Source: Acidobacteriaceae bacterium (GTDB lineage Bacteria > Acidobacteriota > Terriglobia > Terriglobales > Acidobacteriaceae). Taken from it: a stretch of 5,641 nt of DNA. The translations under genes and the position numbers were made by a program. The stretch spans positions 1 to 5,641 of the forward strand of contig PMCH01000168.1 in the NCBI GenBank assembly GCA_003154055.1, written 5' to 3'. The notes beneath the pieces were generated by a model. That model searched no databases. It saw only the letters and a program-made list of their open reading frames with translations, and was not told the origin of the DNA. Shown here piece by piece: positions 1 to 4,387 of the stretch (positions within the stretch are counted from its first letter, which is position 1; each line of letters opens with the position of its first letter).

Positions 1-269
1 GCCAGGTTGTGCTGAACGCGTCCGCTGCGGTCGAAGAGCGAACAGGTCAGCGAGATCGTGCCCAGGATGAGCGTGTAGGCCCAGATCAGCGGATCGATGA
101 TGAAGTAGGAACGCAGGCGGCTGAGCAGGCCATAACGATCTGCCGGTGGAGTGGCGCGCTGCTTCTCAGCCCACGTAGGGACAGCCGCCCCCGGCTGTCC
201 AGCCGAGCGCAGTTCGGCACCGTCCTTCTCGGGTTCCACCGTGGCGGCGATCTTGTTTACAGTTCCCAA
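1..269 (-). CDS. plsC: PlsC-like 1-acyl-sn-glycerol-3-phosphate acyltransferase, N-terminal part (runs off the left edge)
   Basis: Only the first 89 codons are visible. From about residue 49 they read LSRLRSYFIIDPLIWAYT and continue as one hydrophobic segment (about residues 57-79, ending in CSLFDRSGR). I recall this as the membrane-anchoring start of acidobacterial lysophosphatidate acyltransferases, which make phosphatidic acid at the inner membrane. The catalytic HX4D box lies beyond the edge, so the family call rests on the N-terminus alone. The frame is closed upstream by a TAG near 310 and contains no ATG. I chose TTG at 267-269 because GAAAAGG (278-284) lies 8 bases before it; GTG at 237-239 is the only other usual start and has no clear Shine-Dalgarno. 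Residues 1-47 are low-complexity, and residues 24-32 are encoded by a REP-type palindrome, so the leader is probably not functional protein. It follows folC by 56 bases on the same strand. Confidence 0.68.
   Translation of the reverse strand, partial: MGTVNKIAATVEPEKDGAELRSAGQPGAAVPTWAEKQRATPPADRYGLLSRLRSYFIIDPLIWAYTLILGTISLTCSLFDRSGRVQHNL
175..200 (+). repeat. REP-like palindrome with GTAG head, inside plsC reading frame
   Basis: GTAG at 175-178 is followed at once by a perfect 9-bp inverted repeat, GGACAGCCG (179-187) and CGGCTGTCC (192-200), with loop CCCC. A GTAG tetranucleotide before an imperfect or perfect palindrome is the known layout of REP elements mobilised by REP-associated tyrosine transposases (RAYT). 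The layout matches the copy at 3411-3434. It lies in frame within the 5' part of plsC, coding for GQPGAAVPT. Confidence 0.6.
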
Positions 270-277
270 TCCGCTAA

Positions 278-284
278 CCTTTTC
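278..284 (-). promoter_or_regulatory. Shine-Dalgarno that decides the plsC start
   Basis: On the minus strand GAAAAGG stands 8 bases before the TTG at 267-269. It is the only purine-rich anti-16S match before a usable start in this frame, so it favours TTG over the downstream GTG (237-239). Its first base is the last base of the neighbouring REP palindrome, so the site lies at the edge of the repeat. Confidence 0.45.
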
Positions 285-307
285 GCGGGCAGGAGTGCCC
301 GCGCCAC
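284..307 (-). repeat. REP-like palindrome with GTGG head between folC and plsC
   Basis: Read on the minus strand, GTGG (304-307) is followed by an 8-bp perfect inverted repeat, CGCGGGCA and TGCCCGCG (arms 296-303 and 284-291), with a CTCC loop. The CTCC loop and 8-bp arms match the copy at 3411-3434. It fills much of the 56-base folC-plsC gap. No T-run follows, so it is not a standard intrinsic terminator, though the hairpin could affect mRNA stability between the two genes. Confidence 0.6.
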
Positions 308-325
308 ACTAACCCCACACCCACT

Positions 326-1699
326 CTAGATGCGGGCGCCGAGCAGACGCATCGCTTCTCCCACAATGTAAATCGACCCCGTAACCACGACCAGCCCGGT
401 CGCACCCGCGATTCGTCGCGCTGCTTTCAGGGCCGAAGCCACATCTCCTGCTTCCTCGACATCGGTCGCGACCCGCGCCGCTGCTTGCCGGATCTCGTCC
501 GGAGTTGCCGAGCGCGGGTTTTCCGCGTGCGTCACGATCACATGCCGGGCAATCGGAAACAGGATTTCCGCCATTTCCTCAATCGCCTTGTCCCGCATGA
601 CGCCGAAAACCATGGTGATGGCCCGGTCTTCATATGCCGCCGACAGCGTAGACCGCAGAGCCCATGCTCCCGCCGGGTTGTGGGCCACGTCGAACACATA
701 CTCTGGCTCGCCATCGTGCGCCGGCAGGACCTGGAAGCGTCCGGGCCACCGCGTGTCGCGGATACCGCGCTCGATCGACTCAGCCGTGATCTGCTCGAAC
801 CCCTGCTCGTGGAGTTCCTCGGCAGTCGCGACGGCCAGCGCGATGTTCCGCAACTGGTGACGGCCAACCAAGGGCGTGTCCACCAAAATCTCCTTGCCTA
901 GCGTGTGCAGCGGATATCGGGACCTTGGCCCGCCAGATCTTCCCTCTGCGGACTCGGCCTTCTCTGCAGTCAAGTACTGGTCACTTCCCGGCGAGACGGG
1001 CGGAACGTAGGGCACCGCACTCACCGCGCGGGCGCCCAGGCCGAGGATTGTGTTTCCAATCGCGCCATTCGCTTCCGGAGACTGCGGCAGCGCGACCACC
1101 ACCCCGCCCGACCGGATGATGCCGGCTTTTTCCCGAGCAATGTCGCCAATGGTGTTGCCGAGATACTTCTGATGGTCGAGCGAAATGTCTGTGATCACGC
1201 TGACCCGCGGCTCGACAACGTTAGTCGCGTCCAGCCGCCCGCCCATGCCTACTTCAAGCACAACGATATCCGGATGCACCCGGGCAAAATGCTCGAAGGC
1301 CATGGCGGTGAGCATCTCGAAAAAACTGGGATGCCAGGGAAGGTCTCCTTCGCTCACCAGCCGCTCGGCAGTGCGGTCCACTACATCGTGAAGCAAGGCA
1401 AAGGTGTCGTCCTCGATCGGCTGGCCATCGATACGAATCCTCTCGTTGATGCGGTCCAGGTGCGGCGAAGTGTAAAGACCCGTCTTCAGTCCCGATGCTT
1501 GCAGGATGGAAGCCAGCGTGGCGGCGGTTGAACCCTTGCCGTTGGTGCCGGCGATCAGCACACTCTGGAAGTTTTTTTCGGGATGACCGAGCGCCGCCAG
1601 CAGCACGCGCATGTGCGCCAGGTCGAACTTGTGCGGCGGCGCCTGGGCCAGCTCATGGCCCAACGCATACATCTGCGCGACTGCGGAATCGTAGGACAA
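326..1699 (-). CDS. folC: Bifunctional folylpolyglutamate synthase / dihydrofolate synthase
   Basis: The 457-residue product is a Mur-ligase-type ATP-dependent amide ligase. It adds glutamate to dihydropteroate and/or extends folate polyglutamate tails in the cytosol. Visible motifs in order: P-loop GTNGKGS (51-57), SPHL (78-81) followed by NERIRIDG, LEVGMGGRLDATN (148-160), SLDH (173-176), REKAGII with the probable carbamylated lysine K191, a glutamate-ligase C-domain beginning near WPGR (318-321), and DVAHNP (337-342). The start is TTG at 1697-1699: MSYDSAVAQMYALG matches the usual FolC N-terminus, whereas the first ATG is codon 10 and would remove it. No good Shine-Dalgarno is visible, and the TTG touches a 7-bp repeat array. 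The protein is slightly long for the family (about 420-440); the excess fits a low-complexity insert at about residues 231-262 that carries a TAEKAESAE repeat between the two domains. Whether both activities are present cannot be read from sequence. Confidence 0.95.
   Translation of the reverse strand: MSYDSAVAQMYALGHELAQAPPHKFDLAHMRVLLAALGHPEKNFQSVLIAGTNGKGSTAATLASILQASGLKTGLYTSPHLDRINERIRIDGQPIEDDTFALLHDVVDRTAERLVSEGDLPWHPSFFEMLTAMAFEHFARVHPDIVVLEVGMGGRLDATNVVEPRVSVITDISLDHQKYLGNTIGDIAREKAGIIRSGGVVVALPQSPEANGAIGNTILGLGARAVSAVPYVPPVSPGSDQYLTAEKAESAEGRSGGPRSRYPLHTLGKEILVDTPLVGRHQLRNIALAVATAEELHEQGFEQITAESIERGIRDTRWPGRFQVLPAHDGEPEYVFDVAHNPAGAWALRSTLSAAYEDRAITMVFGVMRDKAIEEMAEILFPIARHVIVTHAENPRSATPDEIRQAAARVATDVEEAGDVASALKAARRIAGATGLVVVTGSIYIVGEAMRLLGARI
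944..973 (-). repeat. 9-bp-period repeat inserted in frame in folC
   Basis: Three adjacent 9-mers on the plus strand, CTCTGCGGA (944-952), CTCGGCCTT (953-961) and CTCTGCAGT (962-970), then CAA. On the coding strand they give LTAEKAESAE, residues 243-252 of FolC. I recognise this as the kind of short repeat often mis-translated as xAExAExAE in intergenic DNA of several phyla; here it lies inside a conserved gene, in a linker between the ATP-binding and C-terminal domains. Confidence 0.5.
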
Positions 1700-1726
1700 G
1701 GTTTCAGGTCTCAGGTTACCAGTTTC
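1699..1726 (-). repeat. Degenerate heptamer array before folC
   Basis: On the minus strand four 7-base units read GAAACTG, GTAACCT, GAGACCT and GAAACCT. They are related to the GAGAACT units at 1855-1889 and 2800-2827 but more diverged. The last unit shares a base with the folC TTG start, so the array occupies the position where a ribosome binding site would normally be. Confidence 0.5.
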
Positions 1727-1854
1727 AATCTTTGCTTACGGGCTATCCAGCGAACCGCACCTAAGGGTCGAATCATGCACTGAGCAGGTAATAGCAGGGC
1801 TCGACGGGCATTCAGTGTTGGTGGATGCTGGCTTTAGTTGGAATCGCCCGCGCT
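1727..1854. other. Middle of the accD-folC intergenic gap
   Basis: These 128 bases between two heptamer arrays hold no reading frame with coding character, no convincing terminator and no promoter I would defend. A GGGTCGAATC string resembles a tRNA T-loop but has no matching arms. With its bracketing arrays the gap between accD and folC is 193 bases, which leaves room for an undetected folC promoter. Confidence 0.4.
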
Positions 1855-1889
1855 GAGAACTGGGAACTGGGAACCGGGAACCGAGAACT
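1855..1889 (+). repeat. Tandem heptamer array after accD (5 copies)
   Basis: Five contiguous 7-base units on the plus strand: GAGAACT, GGGAACT, GGGAACC, GGGAACC, GAGAACT (consensus GRGAACY). The array ends 3 bases from the accD stop codon (1893-1895). Its orientation is opposite to the diverged array at 1699-1726. It resembles in form the short tandemly repeated heptanucleotides known from cyanobacteria, although the sequence differs. Confidence 0.85.
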
Positions 1890-1892
1890 GCT

Positions 1893-2741
1893 TTACGCTG
1901 CCTGCACCATAAAATCTAGCGCCCGGGCGATGTAGGGCTTCAACCCCTTGCGATGGACTACGGCGTCGAGCATCCCATGCTCCAGCAGAAACTCCGATCG
2001 CTGGAAGCCCGGGGGCAGCTTCTGGCGGATGGTCTGCTCAATCACGCGGGGTCCAGCAAAGCCGATCAGCGCGCCGGGTTCGGCGATGTTGAGGTCGCCC
2101 AGCATGGCAAACGAAGCGGTCGTTCCGCCCGTCGTGGGATCGGTCAGGACCGAGACGTACGGGACACGGGCGGTGTCCAGCCGTGCCAGCGCGGCGGAAA
2201 TTTTTGCCAGCTGCATCAGGCTGATCGCGCCTTCCATCATGCGTGCGCCGCCCGAAGCGGAGATGATGATGATGGGAGTGCGTGTGTCGGTGGCCTTCTC
2301 GATGGCCCGCGTAATGGCCTCGCCGACCACTGCGCCCATGCTGCCGCCGATGAAGGAATACTCCATGGCGCTGATGATCACCCGCCGTCCATTCAGTTTT
2401 CCGTCCGCGTTGACGATGGCGTCGTCCAGCCCCGTATCTTTCCGGGCTGCCTTCAGGCGCGAAGAATACGCCTTGAGGTCGACAAACTTCAGCGGGTCGG
2501 TGGATGCCAGATTGCTGTCGAAAACCTCGTACTGGTTGTCGTCGAGCAACTGCGCCAGCCGGGTGCGGGCGTCGATCCTGAAATGCTTGTCGCACTTGGG
2601 ACAAACATTGAAGTTATCTTCCAGGTCCTTCTTCCAGATGATCTGCCGGCACTCGTCGCACTTCACCCACAATCCCTCGGTGCGGACGCGCTTCTCCCCC
2701 GAGGTGTCCAGCTCACCGGATTGGCGTTTGAACCATGCCAT
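1893..2741 (-). CDS. accD: Acetyl-CoA carboxylase carboxyltransferase subunit beta
   Basis: The 282-residue protein is the beta half of the carboxyltransferase that moves a carboxyl group from biotin carboxyl carrier protein to acetyl-CoA, giving malonyl-CoA for fatty acid synthesis. It works as a cytosolic alpha2-beta2 complex with AccA, which is not in this window. The N-terminal zinc ribbon is complete: C28-x2-C31-x15-C47-x2-C50. The crotonase-like carboxyltransferase core follows, with SASGGARMMEG (161-171) supplying the Gly-Gly oxyanion hole, TDPTTGGTTASF (200-211) and GFAGPRVIEQT (227-237). Length and motif spacing are normal for AccD. The ATG at 2739-2741 gives the usual short leader before the zinc ribbon; the bases before it (CTGCCTTTT) hold no obvious Shine-Dalgarno. 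It lies 84 bases after cobO and 193 before folC. An accD-folC adjacency occurs in many bacteria and links membrane lipid and folate synthesis. Confidence 0.97.
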   Translation of the reverse strand: MAWFKRQSGELDTSGEKRVRTEGLWVKCDECRQIIWKKDLEDNFNVCPKCDKHFRIDARTRLAQLLDDNQYEVFDSNLASTDPLKFVDLKAYSSRLKAARKDTGLDDAIVNADGKLNGRRVIISAMEYSFIGGSMGAVVGEAITRAIEKATDTRTPIIIISASGGARMMEGAISLMQLAKISAALARLDTARVPYVSVLTDPTTGGTTASFAMLGDLNIAEPGALIGFAGPRVIEQTIRQKLPPGFQRSEFLLEHGMLDAVVHRKGLKPYIARALDFMVQAA

Positions 2742-2748
2742 AAAAGGC

Positions 2749-2769
2749 AGTTCTCAGATGTCAGTTCTC
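2749..2769 (-). repeat. Heptamer pair just upstream of accD
   Basis: On the minus strand GAGAACT occurs at 2763-2769 and again at 2749-2755, exactly 14 bases (two periods) apart, with a diverged unit GACATCT between. The pair is the mirror image of the array at 2800-2827, and ends 7 bases before the accD ATG. Confidence 0.7.
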
Positions 2770-2799
2770 AGAAAAATCCCGCCCGCCCGCGCTCTCACT

Positions 2800-2827
2800 G
2801 AGAACTGAGAACCGGGAACTGAGAACT
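2800..2827 (+). repeat. Tandem heptamer array overlapping the cobO stop (4 copies)
   Basis: Four contiguous plus-strand units: GAGAACT, GAGAACC, GGGAACT, GAGAACT. The last two bases are part of the cobO TAG stop (2826-2828). CTGAGAACTG (2798-2807) is an exact inverted copy of CAGTTCTCAG (2762-2771), so the cobO-accD spacer transcript can fold into a 10-bp hairpin with a 26-base loop. Confidence 0.85.
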
Positions 2828-3362
2828 AATATTCGATTCCTCTCTGCGCCATCACACCCTTTTCATAGGCGTGCTTTACCTGGCGCATTTCGGTGACCGT
2901 GTCGGCCAGCTCGACAATTGTCGGATGGGCGTTCCTTCCGGTCAAGATGACGTGCACCATTTCCGGCTTCTTTTTCAGGGACTCGGCCACCTTGGCTGGG
3001 TCCAGCATGCCATAGCTGATGGCGTAGTTGATCTCATCGAGCACCACCAGGTCCCATTCGCCCGACTGGATCGCCTTCTCGGCCTCGGCCCAGGCTTCCT
3101 CGACCATGCGGACGTCTTCGGGGTCGGGCTTCTCGGCGCCGACTTTCACGAAGCCACGCCCCATCTGCTTCATGACGAACTTGTCGCCGAAGGCCTGCAC
3201 CGCGTCGAGCTCGCCATAATGCCAGGAGCCCTTCAGGAACTGCAGCATCAGCACCCGCATTCCCTGCCCGACGGCGCGCAGGGCCGTCCCCATGGCGGCG
3301 GTGGTCTTGCCCTTGCCTGGTCCGGTATTCACGATGATGAGACCACGGCGGACGTCCGACAT
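2826..3362 (-). CDS. cobO: ATP:cob(I)alamin adenosyltransferase, CobO/BtuR type
   Basis: The 178-residue protein transfers the adenosyl group of ATP to cob(I)alamin or cob(I)yrinic acid a,c-diamide, giving the coenzyme B12 upper ligand, in the cytosol. It shows the family's P-loop TGPGKGKTTAAMG (13-25), the LKGSWHYGEL segment (43-52), a Walker-B-like stretch WDLVVLDEINYA (103-114), ILTGRNAHP (139-147), and the typical ending VKHAYEKGVMAQRGIEY. I chose the ATG at 3360-3362. The frame stays open upstream to 3536, but those 58 codons translate a REP repeat pair and resemble no CobO N-terminus. No strong Shine-Dalgarno is present; a likely -10 box ends 16 bases before the ATG, so the leader would be very short. 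No other cobalamin gene and no B12 riboswitch is present, so salvage of imported corrinoid is as likely as de novo synthesis. Confidence 0.95.
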   Translation of the reverse strand: MSDVRRGLIIVNTGPGKGKTTAAMGTALRAVGQGMRVLMLQFLKGSWHYGELDAVQAFGDKFVMKQMGRGFVKVGAEKPDPEDVRMVEEAWAEAEKAIQSGEWDLVVLDEINYAISYGMLDPAKVAESLKKKPEMVHVILTGRNAHPTIVELADTVTEMRQVKHAYEKGVMAQRGIEY

Positions 3363-3378
3363 AGAGGCCGAATCTCTG

Positions 3379-3408
3379 ATTGTACGTGGGCGAGGGAGTC
3401 TCTGCCAG
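3379..3408 (-). promoter_or_regulatory. Candidate sigma-70 promoter for cobO (and genes after it)
   Basis: On the minus strand CTGGCA (3403-3408; 4 of 6 to TTGACA) is followed after 18 bases by TACAAT (3379-3384; 5 of 6 to TATAAT). Transcription would start about 7 bases on, leaving a leader of roughly 10 bases before the ATG. It is supported by position: a strong terminator lies upstream at 3541-3584, so cobO needs its own promoter. The -35 box lies 2 bases from the outer end of the REP pair. Confidence 0.4.
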
Positions 3409-3410
3409 GT

Positions 3411-3434
3411 GTAGGGCGGACACTCCTGTCCGCC
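3411..3434 (+). repeat. REP-like palindrome with GTAG head (left arm of a REPIN)
   Basis: GTAG (3411-3414) followed by a perfect 8-bp inverted repeat, GGCGGACA (3415-3422) and TGTCCGCC (3427-3434), with loop CTCC. The tail GCAGTTG (3435-3441) is repeated in inverted orientation beside the partner copy at 3488-3536. Confidence 0.75.
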
Positions 3435-3487
3435 GCAGTTGCCTTTCGCGTGGGATAAACCTGGCTGAAACGATTCGAACCAACTGC

Positions 3488-3536
3488 GGCAGGCAGAGCT
3501 TGCCCGGAGCGAAGTCGAAGGGAGTGCCCGCCCCAC
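3488..3536 (-). repeat. REP-like palindrome with GTGG head, loop enlarged by a second repeat (right arm of a REPIN)
   Basis: On the minus strand GTGG (3533-3536) precedes GGCGGGCA (3525-3532), which pairs 7 of 8 with TGCCTGCC (3488-3495). The tail GCAGTTG (3481-3487) matches the left arm's tail in inverted orientation. Instead of the usual 4-base loop there are 29 bases (3496-3524) containing TTGCCCGGAGCGAAGTCGAA (3500-3519), a close match to a TGCCCTGAGCGAAGTCGAAG repeat that I recall as widespread in bacterial genomes. Confidence 0.65.
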
Positions 3537-3540
3537 ACGA

Positions 3541-3584
3541 CCAAAAACAAAAGGCGGGCCGGCTTGGGGGAGCCGGTCCGCCTT
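3541..3584 (-). terminator. Intrinsic terminator after the 55-codon gene
   Basis: On the minus strand a 14-bp stem (arms 3571-3584 and 3551-3564, one C-A mismatch, 6-base loop) made of AAGGCGGACCGGCT and AGCCGGCCCGCCTT runs directly into TTGTTTTT. The T-run exists only on this side, so it acts for leftward transcripts. It begins 24 bases after the stop of the small gene and separates it from cobO. Confidence 0.9.
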
Positions 3585-3608
3585 CAGTCAGACGGGGAAG
3601 ACAGCCTT

Positions 3609-3776
3609 CTAGGGCATTTCAACGACCTGGCGCAGCTTGGGCGCAGCATCGGCATGGGCCAGAGCTGGATCTTCGGCCTCCAGCAACCGCGCCGCAATCC
3701 GGAGCGCTTCCATCTCCTTGCGGACCCGGATCAATTCCTGTTCTTTCTGCCGGATGACGTCGTACGGGTTTTTCAT
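3609..3776 (-). CDS. Small charged helical protein of unknown function (55 aa)
   Basis: An ATG (3774-3776) opens a 55-residue frame starting MKNPYDVIRQKEQELIRVRK, continuing EMEALRIAARLLEAED, and ending KLRQVVEMP before TAG. Residues 5-35 are an amphipathic, Glu/Lys/Arg-rich helix with a heptad-like pattern of I, L and V, suggesting a short coiled coil; there is no signal peptide, membrane segment or cysteine. I recall similar small proteins with a KNP...KExELxRVxKEvEALRIAARLL pattern in Acidobacteria, often annotated as hypothetical, and assign no function. The reading frame is supported by the terminator starting 24 bases after its stop and by codon use like its neighbours. A GGGG run about 8 bases before the ATG may serve as a weak ribosome binding site. 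It lies 160 bases after rlmH, so it may have its own promoter or be the tail of the rsfS-rlmH transcript. Confidence 0.72.
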   Translation of the reverse strand: MKNPYDVIRQKEQELIRVRKEMEALRIAARLLEAEDPALAHADAAPKLRQVVEMP

Positions 3777-3936
3777 TGGGGAGGGCCCCTGTTCGAAGAT
3801 TCAGGTCTTGTTCCGCCTGTGGGAACCAATGTAAGCGAAATCGCCCGGCCTGAAAACCTGCCGGAGGTGCATCTTTGCTCCGAGTCACACCCCTGCGGAA
3901 ACGGTCTAACCGGACCATGACCCGGTAATTAAGTGG
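3777..3936. other. Intergenic gap between rlmH and the 55-codon gene
   Basis: These 160 bases hold short GC-rich inverted pairs (for example CCGG around 3912-3924) but no stem followed by a T-run on either strand, and no promoter hexamer pair that I would defend. Whether the small gene is co-transcribed with rlmH is therefore open. Confidence 0.4.
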
Positions 3937-4377
3937 TTAATGTCCCACGTGGTAGGGATGGTTTTTCAAAATGGTAAAGGCGCGGTAGAGCTGCTCCAGG
4001 AGCACCACCCGCGCGAGTTCGTGCGGTAGGGTCATCTTGCCAAGCGACAGCACGAAGGCGGCTTGCTGACGGGCATCGGTGCTGAAGCCGTCCGCGCCAC
4101 CGACCGCGAACAGCAGTGGCAGCGCCTGCATTTGCTCACGGTCCAGGAACTGGGCTAGTTCTTCGGAGGAAAGCTGCTTGCCCCGGGAATCGAGCAGAAC
4201 CAGCCGGTGGCGCTCTTTTTGCCGCTCTCCGCGCGCCACGGCGAGGATGGCCGCCTCGCCTTTCAGCGTCACATCCGACACCTCGGCGTAACGTGCGATG
4301 CGTTTCAGGTAGTCGTCGGTTAGAGTCTGGATCGCGGGTTCTTTCGTCTTGCCGATCCATGCGACTTTGATCTTCAC
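3937..4377 (-). CDS. rlmH: 23S rRNA (pseudouridine1915-N3)-methyltransferase RlmH
   Basis: The 146-residue SPOUT-class enzyme N3-methylates pseudouridine 1915 in helix 69 of 23S rRNA on assembled 70S ribosomes, using S-adenosylmethionine. The family pattern is clear: start VKIKVAWIGKTKEP, LLDSRGKQLSSEELAQFL (61-78), the glycine-rich SAM-knot segment FAVGGADGF (90-98), and the C-terminal knot SLGKMTLPHELARVVLLEQL (111-130) ending YRAFTILKNHPYHVGH, where the tyrosine-histidine end is typical of the active site. Typical length is about 155. The frame stays open to 4581, but the GTG at 4375-4377 gives the family N-terminus and has GAAGG 5 bases before it. That ribosome binding site overlaps the stop of the preceding methyltransferase gene (8-base gap), so translation is probably coupled. 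The link to rsfS in one cluster is common in bacteria. Confidence 0.95.
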   Translation of the reverse strand: MKIKVAWIGKTKEPAIQTLTDDYLKRIARYAEVSDVTLKGEAAILAVARGERQKERHRLVLLDSRGKQLSSEELAQFLDREQMQALPLLFAVGGADGFSTDARQQAAFVLSLGKMTLPHELARVVLLEQLYRAFTILKNHPYHVGH

Positions 4378-4382
4378 GAGAG

Positions 4383-4387
4383 CCTTC
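4383..4387 (-). promoter_or_regulatory. Shine-Dalgarno that decides the rlmH start
   Basis: GAAGG on the minus strand, 5 bases before the GTG at 4375-4377. Its GA is shared with the TGA stop (4386-4388) of the upstream methyltransferase gene, which fits translational coupling and argues against the longer open frame. Confidence 0.6.

Noticed and set aside
9..329. A 106-codon plus-strand frame at the left edge
   Set aside because: It is opposite the plsC N-terminus, whose minus-strand translation has a clear membrane segment and the recognisable RLRSYF-IIDPLIW start.
905..1531. A 208-codon plus-strand frame opposite folC
   Set aside because: It is antisense to well-supported folC motifs including GTNGKGS and EKAGI regions, and its product has no recognisable domain.
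1764..1780. A GGGTCGAATC string resembling a tRNA T-loop
   Set aside because: No flanking 5-bp stem and no acceptor, D or anticodon arms at the right distances.
1855..1889. CRISPR-like repetition
   Set aside because: Units are 7 bases, contiguous and degenerate with no spacers, so this is a tandem array and not a CRISPR.
2770..2796. GC-rich stretch followed by TTTTT on the minus strand after cobO, possibly a terminator
   Set aside because: The GC-rich part (repeats of GGGC) has no inverted complement, so no stem precedes the T-run.
1948..2808. Long plus-strand open frames of 282-286 codons opposite accD
   Set aside because: They are antisense shadows of accD. Their translations are low-complexity and match no family, while the minus strand carries all AccD motifs.
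3363..3536. A 58-codon N-terminal extension of cobO
   Set aside because: It translates the REP pair (for example the ALPSTSLRAS stretch) and has no CobO similarity. The ATG at 3360-3362 gives the normal family start.
3619..3918. A 99-codon minus-strand frame across the rlmH downstream gap
   Set aside because: It overlaps the 55-codon gene out of frame, its composition is Arg/Gly/Pro-rich as expected for GC-rich noise, and no family is recognisable.
4114..4120. A GCCACTG string (minus strand), the core of the B12 box of cobalamin riboswitches
   Set aside because: It lies inside the rlmH coding sequence, far from cobO, without the conserved surrounding helices; a chance heptamer.
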